The notes under the pieces are model-generated. The model was not told the DNA's origin and made no database searches. It saw only the letters and a program-made list of their open reading frames with translations. A program made the translations under genes and the position numbers. Shown in pieces: positions 46,071 to 54,561 of a stretch of DNA of 64,000 nt (position 1 is the first letter of the stretch; each line of letters opens with the position of its first letter). The DNA is from Anaerolineae bacterium (GTDB lineage: Bacteria; Chloroflexota; Anaerolineae; Aggregatilineales; Phototrophicaceae): assembly GCA_025055175.1 (NCBI GenBank), contig JANWYT010000019.1:1-64000 (forward strand). Reading direction: 5' to 3'.

Positions 46071-46916
46071 ATGCAAGAACGCGATCTTCTGCATTTTCAC
46101 GCGCACGAAATCACCATCGAGGACGCGCGCTACCGTGTGCTGGTGGCCCTACCCCGCGACCGCGCCAACGTGCTGATCTTGCACGGTTTCACGGGCCGCG
46201 CCGAATCCAACATGCCGCTGGCTCGCACCCTGCGCGACGCCGGCTTCGGCATTATCATGCCCGACCTGTTGGGACACGGCCGCACTATCGCTCCTTACGA
46301 TCCCATACGCTATCGCATGGAACAAGCAGCCGCCGATCTGTTGACCTTGTGCGACCAGATCGATCCTGCCAAGCTACACCTGGTGGGCTATTCGATGGGT
46401 GGACGCCTAGCCCTGTACTTGGCGACGCAGCAACCAGATCGCTGGTATTCGCTGGTGTTGGAGTCGGCCAGTCCCGGCCTGGCTGATCCGATTGCGCGGG
46501 CCGAGCGGCGCGCCGAAGATAATTTGTTGGCAGCGGAGATCGAAGCGCGTGGGATCGAATGGTTCGTGAGGTATTGGGGCAAGCTACCTCTGTGGCGCAC
46601 TCAGAACGCCGATCAGCGCGAAGCGTTGCGTCGAGAGCGTCTGCAAAACGATCCAAAGGGCCTAGCTACCAGCCTGCGCGGCATGGGAACAGGGGTACAA
46701 CCCTCGCTGTGGAACGACCTGGATCGAATCACATGCCCTACGCTGCTGATTGCAGGACGGCGCGACAGCAAATTCCTAGAGGTAGCCCACGCCATGCAAG
46801 CGCGTATGCGCCAGGCGCGCCTGAGCGTCTTCCCTGGCACAGGCCACGCCGTCCATGTGGAAAAACCTGAGGACTTCCAGAGGCAAGTGCTAGGATTTTT
46901 AGCCGATTGTGAGTAA
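46071..46916 (+). CDS. menH: 2-succinyl-6-hydroxy-2,4-cyclohexadiene-1-carboxylate synthase
   Basis: The product is 281 aa, an alpha/beta-hydrolase that eliminates pyruvate from the MenD product. The nucleophile elbow is GYSMGGRLALYLA (Ser108). The oxyanion region is LHGFTGRAESN, the acid lies in GRRDSKF and the catalytic His is in PGTGHAVHVEKP. The LHGFTG and GYSMGGRLAL patterns are typical of MenH. It lies 24 bases after menE in the same orientation. An unusually weak ribosome-binding site precedes the ATG. Confidence 0.88.
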   Translation: MQERDLLHFHAHEITIEDARYRVLVALPRDRANVLILHGFTGRAESNMPLARTLRDAGFGIIMPDLLGHGRTIAPYDPIRYRMEQAAADLLTLCDQIDPAKLHLVGYSMGGRLALYLATQQPDRWYSLVLESASPGLADPIARAERRAEDNLLAAEIEARGIEWFVRYWGKLPLWRTQNADQREALRRERLQNDPKGLATSLRGMGTGVQPSLWNDLDRITCPTLLIAGRRDSKFLEVAHAMQARMRQARLSVFPGTGHAVHVEKPEDFQRQVLGFLADCE

Positions 46917-46971
46917 AATTGTCGTCTATCGGCACTCAACGTTCAACCACGCCTAAGCCAGGGAAACTTTT

Positions 46972-48066
46972 ATGACCGACCGAATCAAGGCGCTCCGCGC
47001 TCAGATTGATGAGATTAATCTTCAGCTCCTCGACCTGCTCAACCGACGCGCGACGATTGCCAGCGAAATTGGCAAGGTGCAGGCCGAACTTGGCTCACAG
47101 TTTTACGATCCACAGCGCGAAGCCGAAATGCTGACGGCTCTGCAAATGGCTAACAAAGGCCCATTCAGCAACGACACGATCAAAGCGCTGTTCAAGGAAA
47201 TTTTCAAGGCATCGTTGGCCCTAGAGGAGAAAGAAGCGCGCCAGAAGATCATCGTCCAGCGCAAGACGCCAGATCAACAGACGGTCATCACCTTCCCCGA
47301 CGGCACGAAAGTCGGCGACGGCAGCTTCCAGATCATTGCTGGAGCGTGCGCCATCGAGAGCTACGAACAGATGGACGCCGTCGGCGAAGTGCTAGCCAGC
47401 GAAGGCGTGAAGATTATGCGCGGCATGGCTTACAAGCCACGCAGCTCCCCTTACGACTTCCAGGGTCTGGGCGAGGAGGGCCTGAAGATTGCCCGCCAAG
47501 TAGCCAACAAGTACGGCATGTTGGTCGTGACCGAGATCATGGACATGTCGCAAATCCCCATGATGTCTGACTACGTGGACATCTTCTGGGTGGGGGCGCG
47601 CAACATGCAGAACAGCTTCTTGCTCAAAGCTCTGGGCAAAGTAAAGCAGCCCGTCATCCTCAAGCGCCACTTCAGCGCTACGCTCAAAGAGCTACTCTAC
47701 TCAGCTGAATACATCGCCTCTGGTGGCAACACCCAGATCATCTTCATAGAGCGCGGCATTCGCACCTTCAACGAGGAGACGCGCAACACTCTGGACATTG
47801 GAGCTGTGCCTCTGCTGAAGATGGAGAGCCACCTGCCCGTGATTGTAGATATCAGCCACAGCGCGGGCCGCCGCGACTTGGCCATCCCCTTCGGCAGGAT
47901 TGCGAAGGCTAGCGGCGCCGACGGCCTGATGGTAGAAGTCCATCCCAATCCCCCTGTGGCCATGAGCGACGCCAAGCAGCAGCTCTACTTCGACCAGTTC
48001 CGCGCTCTCATGCGCGCCATCAAAGACGTGCCAACCCCGATGGAACTGGACGCCGTCAAAGAGTAG
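46972..48066 (+). CDS. aroF: Bifunctional chorismate mutase / DAHP synthase
   Basis: The product is 364 aa. Residues about 1-90 are an AroQ-type chorismate mutase helix bundle (MTDRIKALRAQIDEINLQLLDLLNRR...IGKVQ). Residues about 100-355 form a type I-beta DAHP synthase with GACAIES, GMAYKPRSSPYDFQGLGEEGL, VTEIMD, VGARNMQN, ILKRH and DISHSAGRRDL, covering phosphoenolpyruvate, metal and phosphate sites. It makes the first shikimate-pathway intermediate, and the mutase domain typically mediates feedback by prephenate or chorismate. Its position behind the men genes could balance chorismate supply with menaquinone demand. It is not directly part of the men pathway. Confidence 0.94.
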   Translation: MTDRIKALRAQIDEINLQLLDLLNRRATIASEIGKVQAELGSQFYDPQREAEMLTALQMANKGPFSNDTIKALFKEIFKASLALEEKEARQKIIVQRKTPDQQTVITFPDGTKVGDGSFQIIAGACAIESYEQMDAVGEVLASEGVKIMRGMAYKPRSSPYDFQGLGEEGLKIARQVANKYGMLVVTEIMDMSQIPMMSDYVDIFWVGARNMQNSFLLKALGKVKQPVILKRHFSATLKELLYSAEYIASGGNTQIIFIERGIRTFNEETRNTLDIGAVPLLKMESHLPVIVDISHSAGRRDLAIPFGRIAKASGADGLMVEVHPNPPVAMSDAKQQLYFDQFRALMRAIKDVPTPMELDAVKE

Positions 48067-48102
48067 GCAGTTCGTCTTGAGGAGTCTTTGATCATAGGCG
48101 AG

Positions 48103-48948
48103 CTAAGCCGTCTGATCTTCCCAACGGTGGCCGCCCAGGCGCGTGCCGACGGCCACCAGGCTCACGCTGACGAGGTACAGACCTAGCAGCGGCCCCATGA
48201 CTAGGAACATGTTCACCGGGTCAATCGTCGGGGTGATGAGCGCCGCCAAGACAGAAGCCGCTACGATGGCGATCCGCCAGTTGCGCAACAGGGCTTTGGC
48301 CCGCACTACCCCCAGCAGGGCCAGCACGAAGAACACCAGCGGCGCTTCAAAGGCCACGCCCATCCAAAACACCAGGGCCGTGACGAAGCTCAGGTACAGG
48401 TCAGCCGTCCAGTCTGGTTTGAAGATGGTGGGCTGGAAGCTCTCCAGGAAGCCCAGAGCCGGCGGCATGAGGACGAACCAGGCGAACAGCGCGCCGACGA
48501 CGAACAAGCCAGCAATCGCAGGGATAGCCATGAGGACGTAGTTGCGCTCGCGGCGTGTCAGGCCAGGGATGACGAACATCAGGATTTGGTAGGTGATGGC
48601 GGGGACGGCCACCACCCCACCAGCCATCAGGGCCACGCGGAAGTAGGCGACGACGGCTTCCGTCGGGCCAAGGGTTTGCAGGCGACAGTCCTGCAAACTG
48701 GCCACGCGACAGTACGGCTCTAACAGCAACTCAAACAAATTGCCTGCAAAGAACAAGCCTAGAACGGTGGCCACCACCAGCGCTGCTAACCCACGCAAGA
48801 CGCGCACGCGCAACTCATCTAAGTGTTCAAACAGGCTCATGCGCGCCTGGTGGCCGTCGTCGATCACCTCGTCAGGGACAGGAGGCGCAGAAGCGACTGA
48901 CCTGTCCTGAAGCGGCGCGCTGCGGCGCAGTCGTGGGATCAAGCGCAT
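48103..48948 (-). CDS. tatC: Twin-arginine translocase subunit TatC
   Basis: The product is 281 aa with six membrane helices. The N-terminal cytoplasmic SLFEHLDELRVRVLR contains the conserved acidic residues that contact the twin-arginine signal. LTRRERNY and LITPTIDPVNMFLV are family landmarks. It recognises folded twin-arginine precursors together with TatB. It lies 3 bases after the tatB-like gene. Confidence 0.95.
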   Translation of the reverse strand: MRLIPRLRRSAPLQDRSVASAPPVPDEVIDDGHQARMSLFEHLDELRVRVLRGLAALVVATVLGLFFAGNLFELLLEPYCRVASLQDCRLQTLGPTEAVVAYFRVALMAGGVVAVPAITYQILMFVIPGLTRRERNYVLMAIPAIAGLFVVGALFAWFVLMPPALGFLESFQPTIFKPDWTADLYLSFVTALVFWMGVAFEAPLVFFVLALLGVVRAKALLRNWRIAIVAASVLAALITPTIDPVNMFLVMGPLLGLYLVSVSLVAVGTRLGGHRWEDQTA

Positions 48949-48951
48949 GAC

Positions 48952-49488
48952 TCAGCTCCTCTCCTCTGAGTCTGTAGAGGCAGGGAGCTGCGACCACGTG
49001 CCGAAGCGCGATGACAAGGAGTCTAGCAGCGCAGAGTCGCCAACGCTGGGATTGCTCCAACTACCCAAGCTTGGGGCTGGCGGCGCTGCTGCTTCGCTAG
49101 GTGCAGCGCCATTTGCACCGCTGGTCAGCTTGCGTCCCGTCAGGAGCTGTTCTGAGCGGCGCGTGTGCGGAGCTGAGACAGGCTTTTGGCTCAGGGAGGC
49201 TTCATCCAGGGTCTGGCGCAGGGGATCAGTGAGCGGCTTCATGGCTTGGTTGATCGTCTGGTTGAGCGATTGGCGCGTGGGCAGCTCTTTGGGCAGCTTG
49301 ACATCCAAGCCGGCTGCGTCCACCTCTTGCTGCACAACGTCCATCATCTGAGACCACATTTGGCGCAGCTTGGCAACCCAGCGCCCCAGATGATAGGCCC
49401 ATTCGATCATGCGCTTTGGGCCGGCGACCACTAGCGCAATCAGCAGGATCAAGACCAGTTCCGCCCCACCAATGCCGAAGATGTTCAT
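48952..49488 (-). CDS. tatB: TatB-like twin-arginine translocase subunit
   Basis: The product is 178 aa from ATG 49488, 8-9 bases after AAGGAA; an earlier in-frame start at 49536 lacks that site. One N-terminal membrane helix (FGIGGAELVLILLIALVVAGP) is followed by a Gly-Pro hinge and a long amphipathic helix (KRMIEWAYHLGRWVAKLRQMW). The length and sequence favour TatB over TatA. The C-terminal half is low-complexity and Ser/Ala/Pro rich, not conserved. A separate tatA is not visible in the window. Confidence 0.85.
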   Translation of the reverse strand: MNIFGIGGAELVLILLIALVVAGPKRMIEWAYHLGRWVAKLRQMWSQMMDVVQQEVDAAGLDVKLPKELPTRQSLNQTINQAMKPLTDPLRQTLDEASLSQKPVSAPHTRRSEQLLTGRKLTSGANGAAPSEAAAPPAPSLGSWSNPSVGDSALLDSLSSRFGTWSQLPASTDSEERS

Positions 49489-49584
49489 ACTTCGTATTCC
49501 TTTTGCCATGAATGGGCTTATTATACCGAGCAACACGCGCGCATACAGACTATATCCTAGTGAAACAACCGAGCGAGGCTCAGG

Positions 49585-50724
49585 GTGAGGATTGGCATCA
49601 TTAGCGGTGAATACGCCCCGCTGCGCGGCGGCATCAGCGATAGCAACCAGGCGTTAGTGGGGGCGCTGCTGCGGCGCGGCCACGCTATCGCCCTGCTCAC
49701 CAATCCTGGCAGCGCTGAGAGCAGGCCGCAGACGAGCCTGGACTGGTCGGCTGGCTGGGGCTTGCCTTGCTGGTGGCGCACTCCGCGTTGGGGCATCAGG
49801 CGCAGCGTCCAGGTGGTCAACTTCCACTACCAGACGGCCATGTATGGCATGTCGCCCTGGGTTCATGGTCTGCCCAAGCGCTTCGCTGCGCCGTGCGCCG
49901 TCACTTTCCACGACCTGCGCTTCCCTTACCTCTTCCCCAAAGCTGGCGACGCCCTGCGGAAGCATTTCGTGCTGGCCCTGGCGCGCCAAGCCGCGCTGGC
50001 CATCGTCACCAATCACGAAGATGAGGCTAGTCTGCATCAAGCGGGGATTGGACATACGGCCCTCATCCCTATCGGCAGCGGGATCGAACAAACGCCCCTC
50101 AGTCGTGAAGCGCGCGCTGCTCTGCGCGCCAGCCTAGGCCTGGCCGAAGATGAGCTGCTCTGGGGGCATTTCGGCTTCTTATACCCCAATCGTGGCGTGG
50201 AAGCACTGCTCTATGCCCTGCGCCGCCAGCGCGACGCAGGCCAGGCAGCGCGCTTGCTCATGATCGGTGGGCGCGAGGGCGGCCCGACAGACGACGTTTA
50301 CGTGGCGCGCCTAGACAGACTCATCGCCGAACTAGGCCTGAGCCAAGCAGTTGCCTGGACAGGCTACGTTGAGCCGTCCCAAGCCAGCGCCTGGCTGCAA
50401 GCCTGCGATGGCCTGGTGCTGCCCTTCGCCGACGGGGCATCCTATCGGCGCAGCAGCCTGATGGCTGCCATCCAACACGCTTGTCCCATCCTCACCACCC
50501 AGCCCCAGGTGGTCATTCCTACGTTTGAACACGGCGTCAACCTGTGGCTCGTCCCACCCGACGACGTGGACGCCTTGACTGACGGGCTGACTCGCCTGAG
50601 CGACGCGGCGCTGCGCACTCATCTGGCCCAGGGCGTGGCACGCTTGCGCCAGCACTTTCAGTGGGATGACATCGCCGCACGCTACGAGTCAGCCTTTGCT
50701 GCACTACTTGAGAAGACGCCATGA
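49585..50724 (+). CDS. GT4 family (GT-B fold) glycosyltransferase
   Basis: The product is 379 aa, starting at GTG 49585 with MRIGIISGEYAPLRGGISDSNQ, the usual N-terminal Rossmann start. The C-terminal domain has GFLYPNRGVEALLYAL, LMIGGREG and GYVEPSQASAWLQACDGLVLPFADGASYRRSSLMAAIQHACPILTT, containing the nucleotide-sugar-binding acidic region of GT4 enzymes. It transfers a sugar from a nucleotide donor onto a lipid or glycan acceptor. The stop overlaps the GT2 gene, so the two act in one pathway. The acceptor is unknown. Confidence 0.85.
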   Translation: MRIGIISGEYAPLRGGISDSNQALVGALLRRGHAIALLTNPGSAESRPQTSLDWSAGWGLPCWWRTPRWGIRRSVQVVNFHYQTAMYGMSPWVHGLPKRFAAPCAVTFHDLRFPYLFPKAGDALRKHFVLALARQAALAIVTNHEDEASLHQAGIGHTALIPIGSGIEQTPLSREARAALRASLGLAEDELLWGHFGFLYPNRGVEALLYALRRQRDAGQAARLLMIGGREGGPTDDVYVARLDRLIAELGLSQAVAWTGYVEPSQASAWLQACDGLVLPFADGASYRRSSLMAAIQHACPILTTQPQVVIPTFEHGVNLWLVPPDDVDALTDGLTRLSDAALRTHLAQGVARLRQHFQWDDIAARYESAFAALLEKTP

Positions 50725-51608
50725 CTTCGCTCTCCATCCTCATCACCTCCCGCAACGAACCCGACACCATCGGTCAAGCCATCGAAGCTTGCCTGCGCGA
50801 CTTGCCTGCCGACGGCGAAATCATCGTCGTCTGCCCCGATCCACCGACGCGTGCAGTAGTCATGGAATGGGCCGCACGCGACGAGCGAGTACGCCACCTC
50901 TACGACATGGGACGCGGCAAGCCTGCCGCGCTCAATCTGGGCGTAAAGGCTGCCAAAGGGGAGATTGTGGCCTTCACCGATGGCGACGTGCAGATCGACC
51001 GAGGCGCGCTACCTGCCCTGCTGCTGCCGCTGCAAAAGGCTCAGGTTGGGGCAGTAACTGGACGACCGATCAGCGTCTCGCCGCGCGACACCATGTTGGG
51101 CTACTGGTCGCACCTGCTGACGGACGCAGCCCACGCTGCCCGCCAATCTCGCCAGATGAGCGGCCAATTCCTGTTGTGTTCTGGCTACTGGTTCGCCGCG
51201 CGACGCGCCCTCATCCCGCACATCCCAGAGGACGCCCTGGCTGAAGATGCCGTCATCAGCCACCGAATCGCCGAGCAGGGCTGGCAAATCGCCTATGCGC
51301 CACAGGCCCGCGTATGGGTCAAATACCCCACCACCTACGCTGATTGGCTGCGTCAGAAGGTACGTTCCGCCGGCGGCTACGTCCAAGACTACATCATGCG
51401 CTCGTCAGTCCACATGCGCAGCGCACGCACAGAAGCCCAAGAAGGTGCGGGCTTCGCCTGGCGCTATGGACGCAACTGGCGCGAGAAGCTGTGGACTGTG
51501 GCATTGTTTGCAGCGCGCTTGCACCTGTGGGCGCTGGTCTATTGGCGAGTGCGCGTGCGCAAAGTACCGCTGGCGCGCCTGTGGCAACGGGTGGCCAGCA
51601 CCAAATGA
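50721..51608 (+). CDS. GT2 family glycosyltransferase
   Basis: The product is 295 aa. The GT-A domain begins LSILITSRNEPDTIGQAIEACL. The metal-binding DxD appears as FTDGDVQID and the catalytic acidic pair as LAEDAVISHRI. RQKVRSAGG is a variant of the QxxRW processivity motif, so processivity is uncertain. The C-terminus has one hydrophobic helix that may dock to the membrane. It overlaps the GT4 gene by ATGA and probably acts on the same glycan. Confidence 0.88.
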   Translation: MTSLSILITSRNEPDTIGQAIEACLRDLPADGEIIVVCPDPPTRAVVMEWAARDERVRHLYDMGRGKPAALNLGVKAAKGEIVAFTDGDVQIDRGALPALLLPLQKAQVGAVTGRPISVSPRDTMLGYWSHLLTDAAHAARQSRQMSGQFLLCSGYWFAARRALIPHIPEDALAEDAVISHRIAEQGWQIAYAPQARVWVKYPTTYADWLRQKVRSAGGYVQDYIMRSSVHMRSARTEAQEGAGFAWRYGRNWREKLWTVALFAARLHLWALVYWRVRVRKVPLARLWQRVASTK

Positions 51609-51633
51609 GCTAGGCTAAGAAATGGCTAACAAA

Positions 51634-51648
51634 GCCCTCTAAAAGGGC
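51634..51648 (+). terminator. Hairpin after the GT2 gene
   Basis: GCCCT, loop CTAAA, AGGGC: 5-bp G/C-rich stem 26 bases after the stop. No T-run follows; weak. Confidence 0.3.
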
Positions 51649-51657
51649 GTCAGCAAG

Positions 51658-51685
51658 AGGTGCTGCTATGGTAAAATCAGCACCT
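51658..51685. promoter_or_regulatory. Inverted repeat around the sucA promoter
   Basis: AGGTGCTG and CAGCACCT, perfect 8-bp arms separated by 12 bases, embrace the extended -10 element at 51669-51677. This is where a repressor dimer could act on sucAB. Confidence 0.4.
51669..51677 (+). promoter_or_regulatory. Candidate extended -10 promoter of sucAB
   Basis: TG-G-TAAAAT (51669-51677) is an extended -10 box matching TATAAT at five of six positions, 40 bases before the ATG. No good -35 is seen, as is common for extended -10 promoters. Confidence 0.45.
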
Positions 51686-51717
51686 AAGACGCCCAAACGA
51701 GAACTCTAGAGTGGATT

Positions 51718-54498
51718 ATGCTGGCCAATACCCTGTTTCACGGCGCGAACGCTGGTTATGTCCTGGAACTATATGAACGGTATCAGCAAAGCCCCGATGT
51801 TTTCGACGCGGCCACGCGCCGCTTCTTCGAGCAATGGACGCCTGAACTGGCTGATAACGTGGCCCAAGTCATGGCTTCTGATAGCCTGATCGACATGCAG
51901 AAGGTCGTCGGCGCGATTGGCTACGCTCAGGCTATTCGCCTGTACGGCCATTTAGAAGCCAAGCTTGACCCGCTGGGCCAGCCTAGCCCCGGCGACCCAG
52001 AGCTGAACCCTGCCATGCACGGCGTCACGCTAGACGACCTGCGCACCCTGCCTGCCGCGCTGATCGACGGCCCGCTGGCTCAAAACAGCGCTCATATGCT
52101 GGAAGTCACCCAAAAGCTGCGCACCATCTATAGCGGCTCTATCGGCTACGATAACGACCACATCCGCATGCCCGCCGAGCGCCAGTGGCTGCGCGAAGCC
52201 GCCGAGTCGCGCCGCCACCAGTTCAATCCGCAAGCCGATGACCTGCGCGCCCTGCTGGAACGTTTGACGCAAGTCGACGCCTTTGAGAACTTCTTGCAGC
52301 GTACCTTCCCTACCAAGTATCGCTTCTCCATCGAGGGGCTGGATATGATGGTGCCGATGATGGACGAGATGGTGCGCCTAGCTGCTGAAGTCGGCACTGA
52401 GACGATGGCAGTGGCGATGGCTCATCGTGGACGCCTGAATGTGCTGGCCCACGTCATGCACAAGCCCTACGATCAAATTCTGCTAGACTTCAAGGATTTC
52501 GCGGAGGTGCAACAAGCCCACGACGCCATCGGCTGGACGATTGACGACGTGAAATACCACAAAGCCTGGCAGCGCCGCGTGCCGACGGCCAACGGCCAGA
52601 CCCTGACGTTGACCATGCCGCCTAATCCCAGTCACTTGGAAGCCGTGAATCCGGTGGCGGTGGGCATGGCGCGCGCCGCCGGCACGACCGTCAATCGACG
52701 CGGCGCGCCCAGCTTCGACCCGCGCAAGACGCTGCAAATCCTAGTTCATGGCGATGCGGCCTTCCCTGGCCAGGGCATTGTCGCTGAGACATTCAACTTG
52801 TCGCGCCTGCCTGGCTATTGGACAGGCGGCACGATCCACTTCATCGCCAATAACCAAGTAGGCTTCACCACCCTGCCCAAGGACGGCCGCAGCACGCTCT
52901 ATGCCAGCGATCTGGCCAAAGGCTTCAAAGTGCCGATTCTGCACGTCAACGCCGACGATCCAGCCGCCTGCATTGAAGTAGCACGCATAGCCTTTGCCTA
53001 TCAAGAGTACTTCGAAGCCGACTTCCTGATCGACCTGATCGGCTATCGGCGCTACGGCCACAACGAATTGGATGAGCCAGGCTTCACCCAGCCCAAGATG
53101 TACGAAATCATCCGCAAGCACCCGCCGGTGCGCCAGCTCTGGCAGGCGGTGGCTGTGCAGCGCGGCGCGGTCACGCCCCAAGAAGCAGAAGCCATGCTGA
53201 CGCGCTACGACAACCAACTCCAGGAAATCTACGATAACCTGAAGCCCGAAGACGACAAGACGCAGATTAAAGAGCCACCCCAGCCCGGCACTGCCCGCAA
53301 GACCAAGACCGCTGTCACGATGGAACAGCTTATCGCTATCAACGACGGGCTGACGGGGACGCTAGAAGGCTTCAACTTCTATTCGCCGCGCTTCGAGAAG
53401 ACCATACGCGCGCGCCGCACCACCCTCAACGACCCTGACCTGCCGAGCATAGACTGGGCCACCGCTGAAGAATTCGCCTTCGCCACGATCTTGGCTGACG
53501 GCGTAGCCATCCGCTTGACAGGCCAAGATAGCGAGCGCGGCACGTTCAGCCACCGCCACGCCGTGCTGTACGACGCCCAAACAGGTCAGCCCCTCACGCC
53601 CTTGTGCGAATTCCCCCAAGCCCAAGCCGCCTTTGAAGTGCGCAACAGCCCACTCTCGGAAATGGCAGCGCTAGGCTTTGAGTACGGCTACAACGTTCAA
53701 GCGCCAGAGCGCCTGGTCATCTGGGAAGCGCAATACGGCGACTTCATCAACGGTGCGCAGACCATCGTCGACGAGTTCATCACCTCCGCGCGCGAAAAAT
53801 GGGGGCAGACGCCTTCGCTAGTGCTGCTGCTGCCACACGGCCACGAAGGCGCAGGGCCAGACCATTCCAGCGGCCGCTTGGAGCGCTGGCTGCAACTAGC
53901 TGCCAAGAAGAACATCCGCGTCGCCAACTGCACCACCTCTGCGCAGTATTTCCATCTGCTGCGCCGCCAGGCTGCTCTGCTCAAGACCGACCCGCTGCCC
54001 CTAATTATCATGGCTCCTAAGAGCCTTCTGCGTAACCCTGATGTCGCCTGCCGTCCGCTGGATTTGGTCGGCGAGTCGCGCTGGCAGCCCATCATCGACG
54101 ACAAGCAGGCCGATCCCGCAGTAGTGCGCCGCCTAGTGCTGTGTTCGGGCAAGTTCTACTACGATCTGATCGGCAGCGAATGGCGCGCCAAACATCCAGA
54201 AGTGGCCATTGTACGCGTAGAGCAGCTGTATCCCTTCCCCTCAGATGATCTGCAAGTCATCTTCGACAAGTACAGCGCCGTAGAACAAATCGTCTGGGCG
54301 CAGGAAGAGCCGAAGAACATGGGAGCGTGGGAGTTCATGCAATACCGTATCAAAAAGATGGTGGGTATTGGCATTCCAGTGAACTACGTAGGCCGTCGAC
54401 GCAGTTCCAGCCCAGCAGAAGGCTCGAAGACTGCGCACCAGATCAACCAAGCGCTGATTGTGGAATATGCCTTCACCTGGAGATTTGACAACCAGTAG
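51718..54498 (+). CDS. sucA: 2-oxoglutarate dehydrogenase E1 component
   Basis: The product is 926 aa, normal for E1o. Early conserved blocks include MLANTLFHGANAGYVLELYERYQQSPDVFD. The ThDP core has VAMAHRGRLNVLAHVMHKPYDQIL, then the GDAAFPGQGIVAETFNLS segment and IANNQVGFTT for metal and diphosphate. C-terminal GQDSERGTFSHRHAVLYD and LPHGHEGAGPDHSSGRLERWLQ are typical. It oxidatively decarboxylates 2-oxoglutarate and passes succinyl to the lipoyl arm of E2, feeding the TCA cycle. The E2 gene follows 63 bases later. E3 is not in the window. Confidence 0.97.
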   Translation: MLANTLFHGANAGYVLELYERYQQSPDVFDAATRRFFEQWTPELADNVAQVMASDSLIDMQKVVGAIGYAQAIRLYGHLEAKLDPLGQPSPGDPELNPAMHGVTLDDLRTLPAALIDGPLAQNSAHMLEVTQKLRTIYSGSIGYDNDHIRMPAERQWLREAAESRRHQFNPQADDLRALLERLTQVDAFENFLQRTFPTKYRFSIEGLDMMVPMMDEMVRLAAEVGTETMAVAMAHRGRLNVLAHVMHKPYDQILLDFKDFAEVQQAHDAIGWTIDDVKYHKAWQRRVPTANGQTLTLTMPPNPSHLEAVNPVAVGMARAAGTTVNRRGAPSFDPRKTLQILVHGDAAFPGQGIVAETFNLSRLPGYWTGGTIHFIANNQVGFTTLPKDGRSTLYASDLAKGFKVPILHVNADDPAACIEVARIAFAYQEYFEADFLIDLIGYRRYGHNELDEPGFTQPKMYEIIRKHPPVRQLWQAVAVQRGAVTPQEAEAMLTRYDNQLQEIYDNLKPEDDKTQIKEPPQPGTARKTKTAVTMEQLIAINDGLTGTLEGFNFYSPRFEKTIRARRTTLNDPDLPSIDWATAEEFAFATILADGVAIRLTGQDSERGTFSHRHAVLYDAQTGQPLTPLCEFPQAQAAFEVRNSPLSEMAALGFEYGYNVQAPERLVIWEAQYGDFINGAQTIVDEFITSAREKWGQTPSLVLLLPHGHEGAGPDHSSGRLERWLQLAAKKNIRVANCTTSAQYFHLLRRQAALLKTDPLPLIIMAPKSLLRNPDVACRPLDLVGESRWQPIIDDKQADPAVVRRLVLCSGKFYYDLIGSEWRAKHPEVAIVRVEQLYPFPSDDLQVIFDKYSAVEQIVWAQEEPKNMGAWEFMQYRIKKMVGIGIPVNYVGRRRSSSPAEGSKTAHQINQALIVEYAFTWRFDNQ

Positions 54499-54561
54499 GT
54501 GGCGCGCTGCGCTTTTGGCACGCCTACAATGACTCTGATCCGAACACAGGGAGATATGCGA

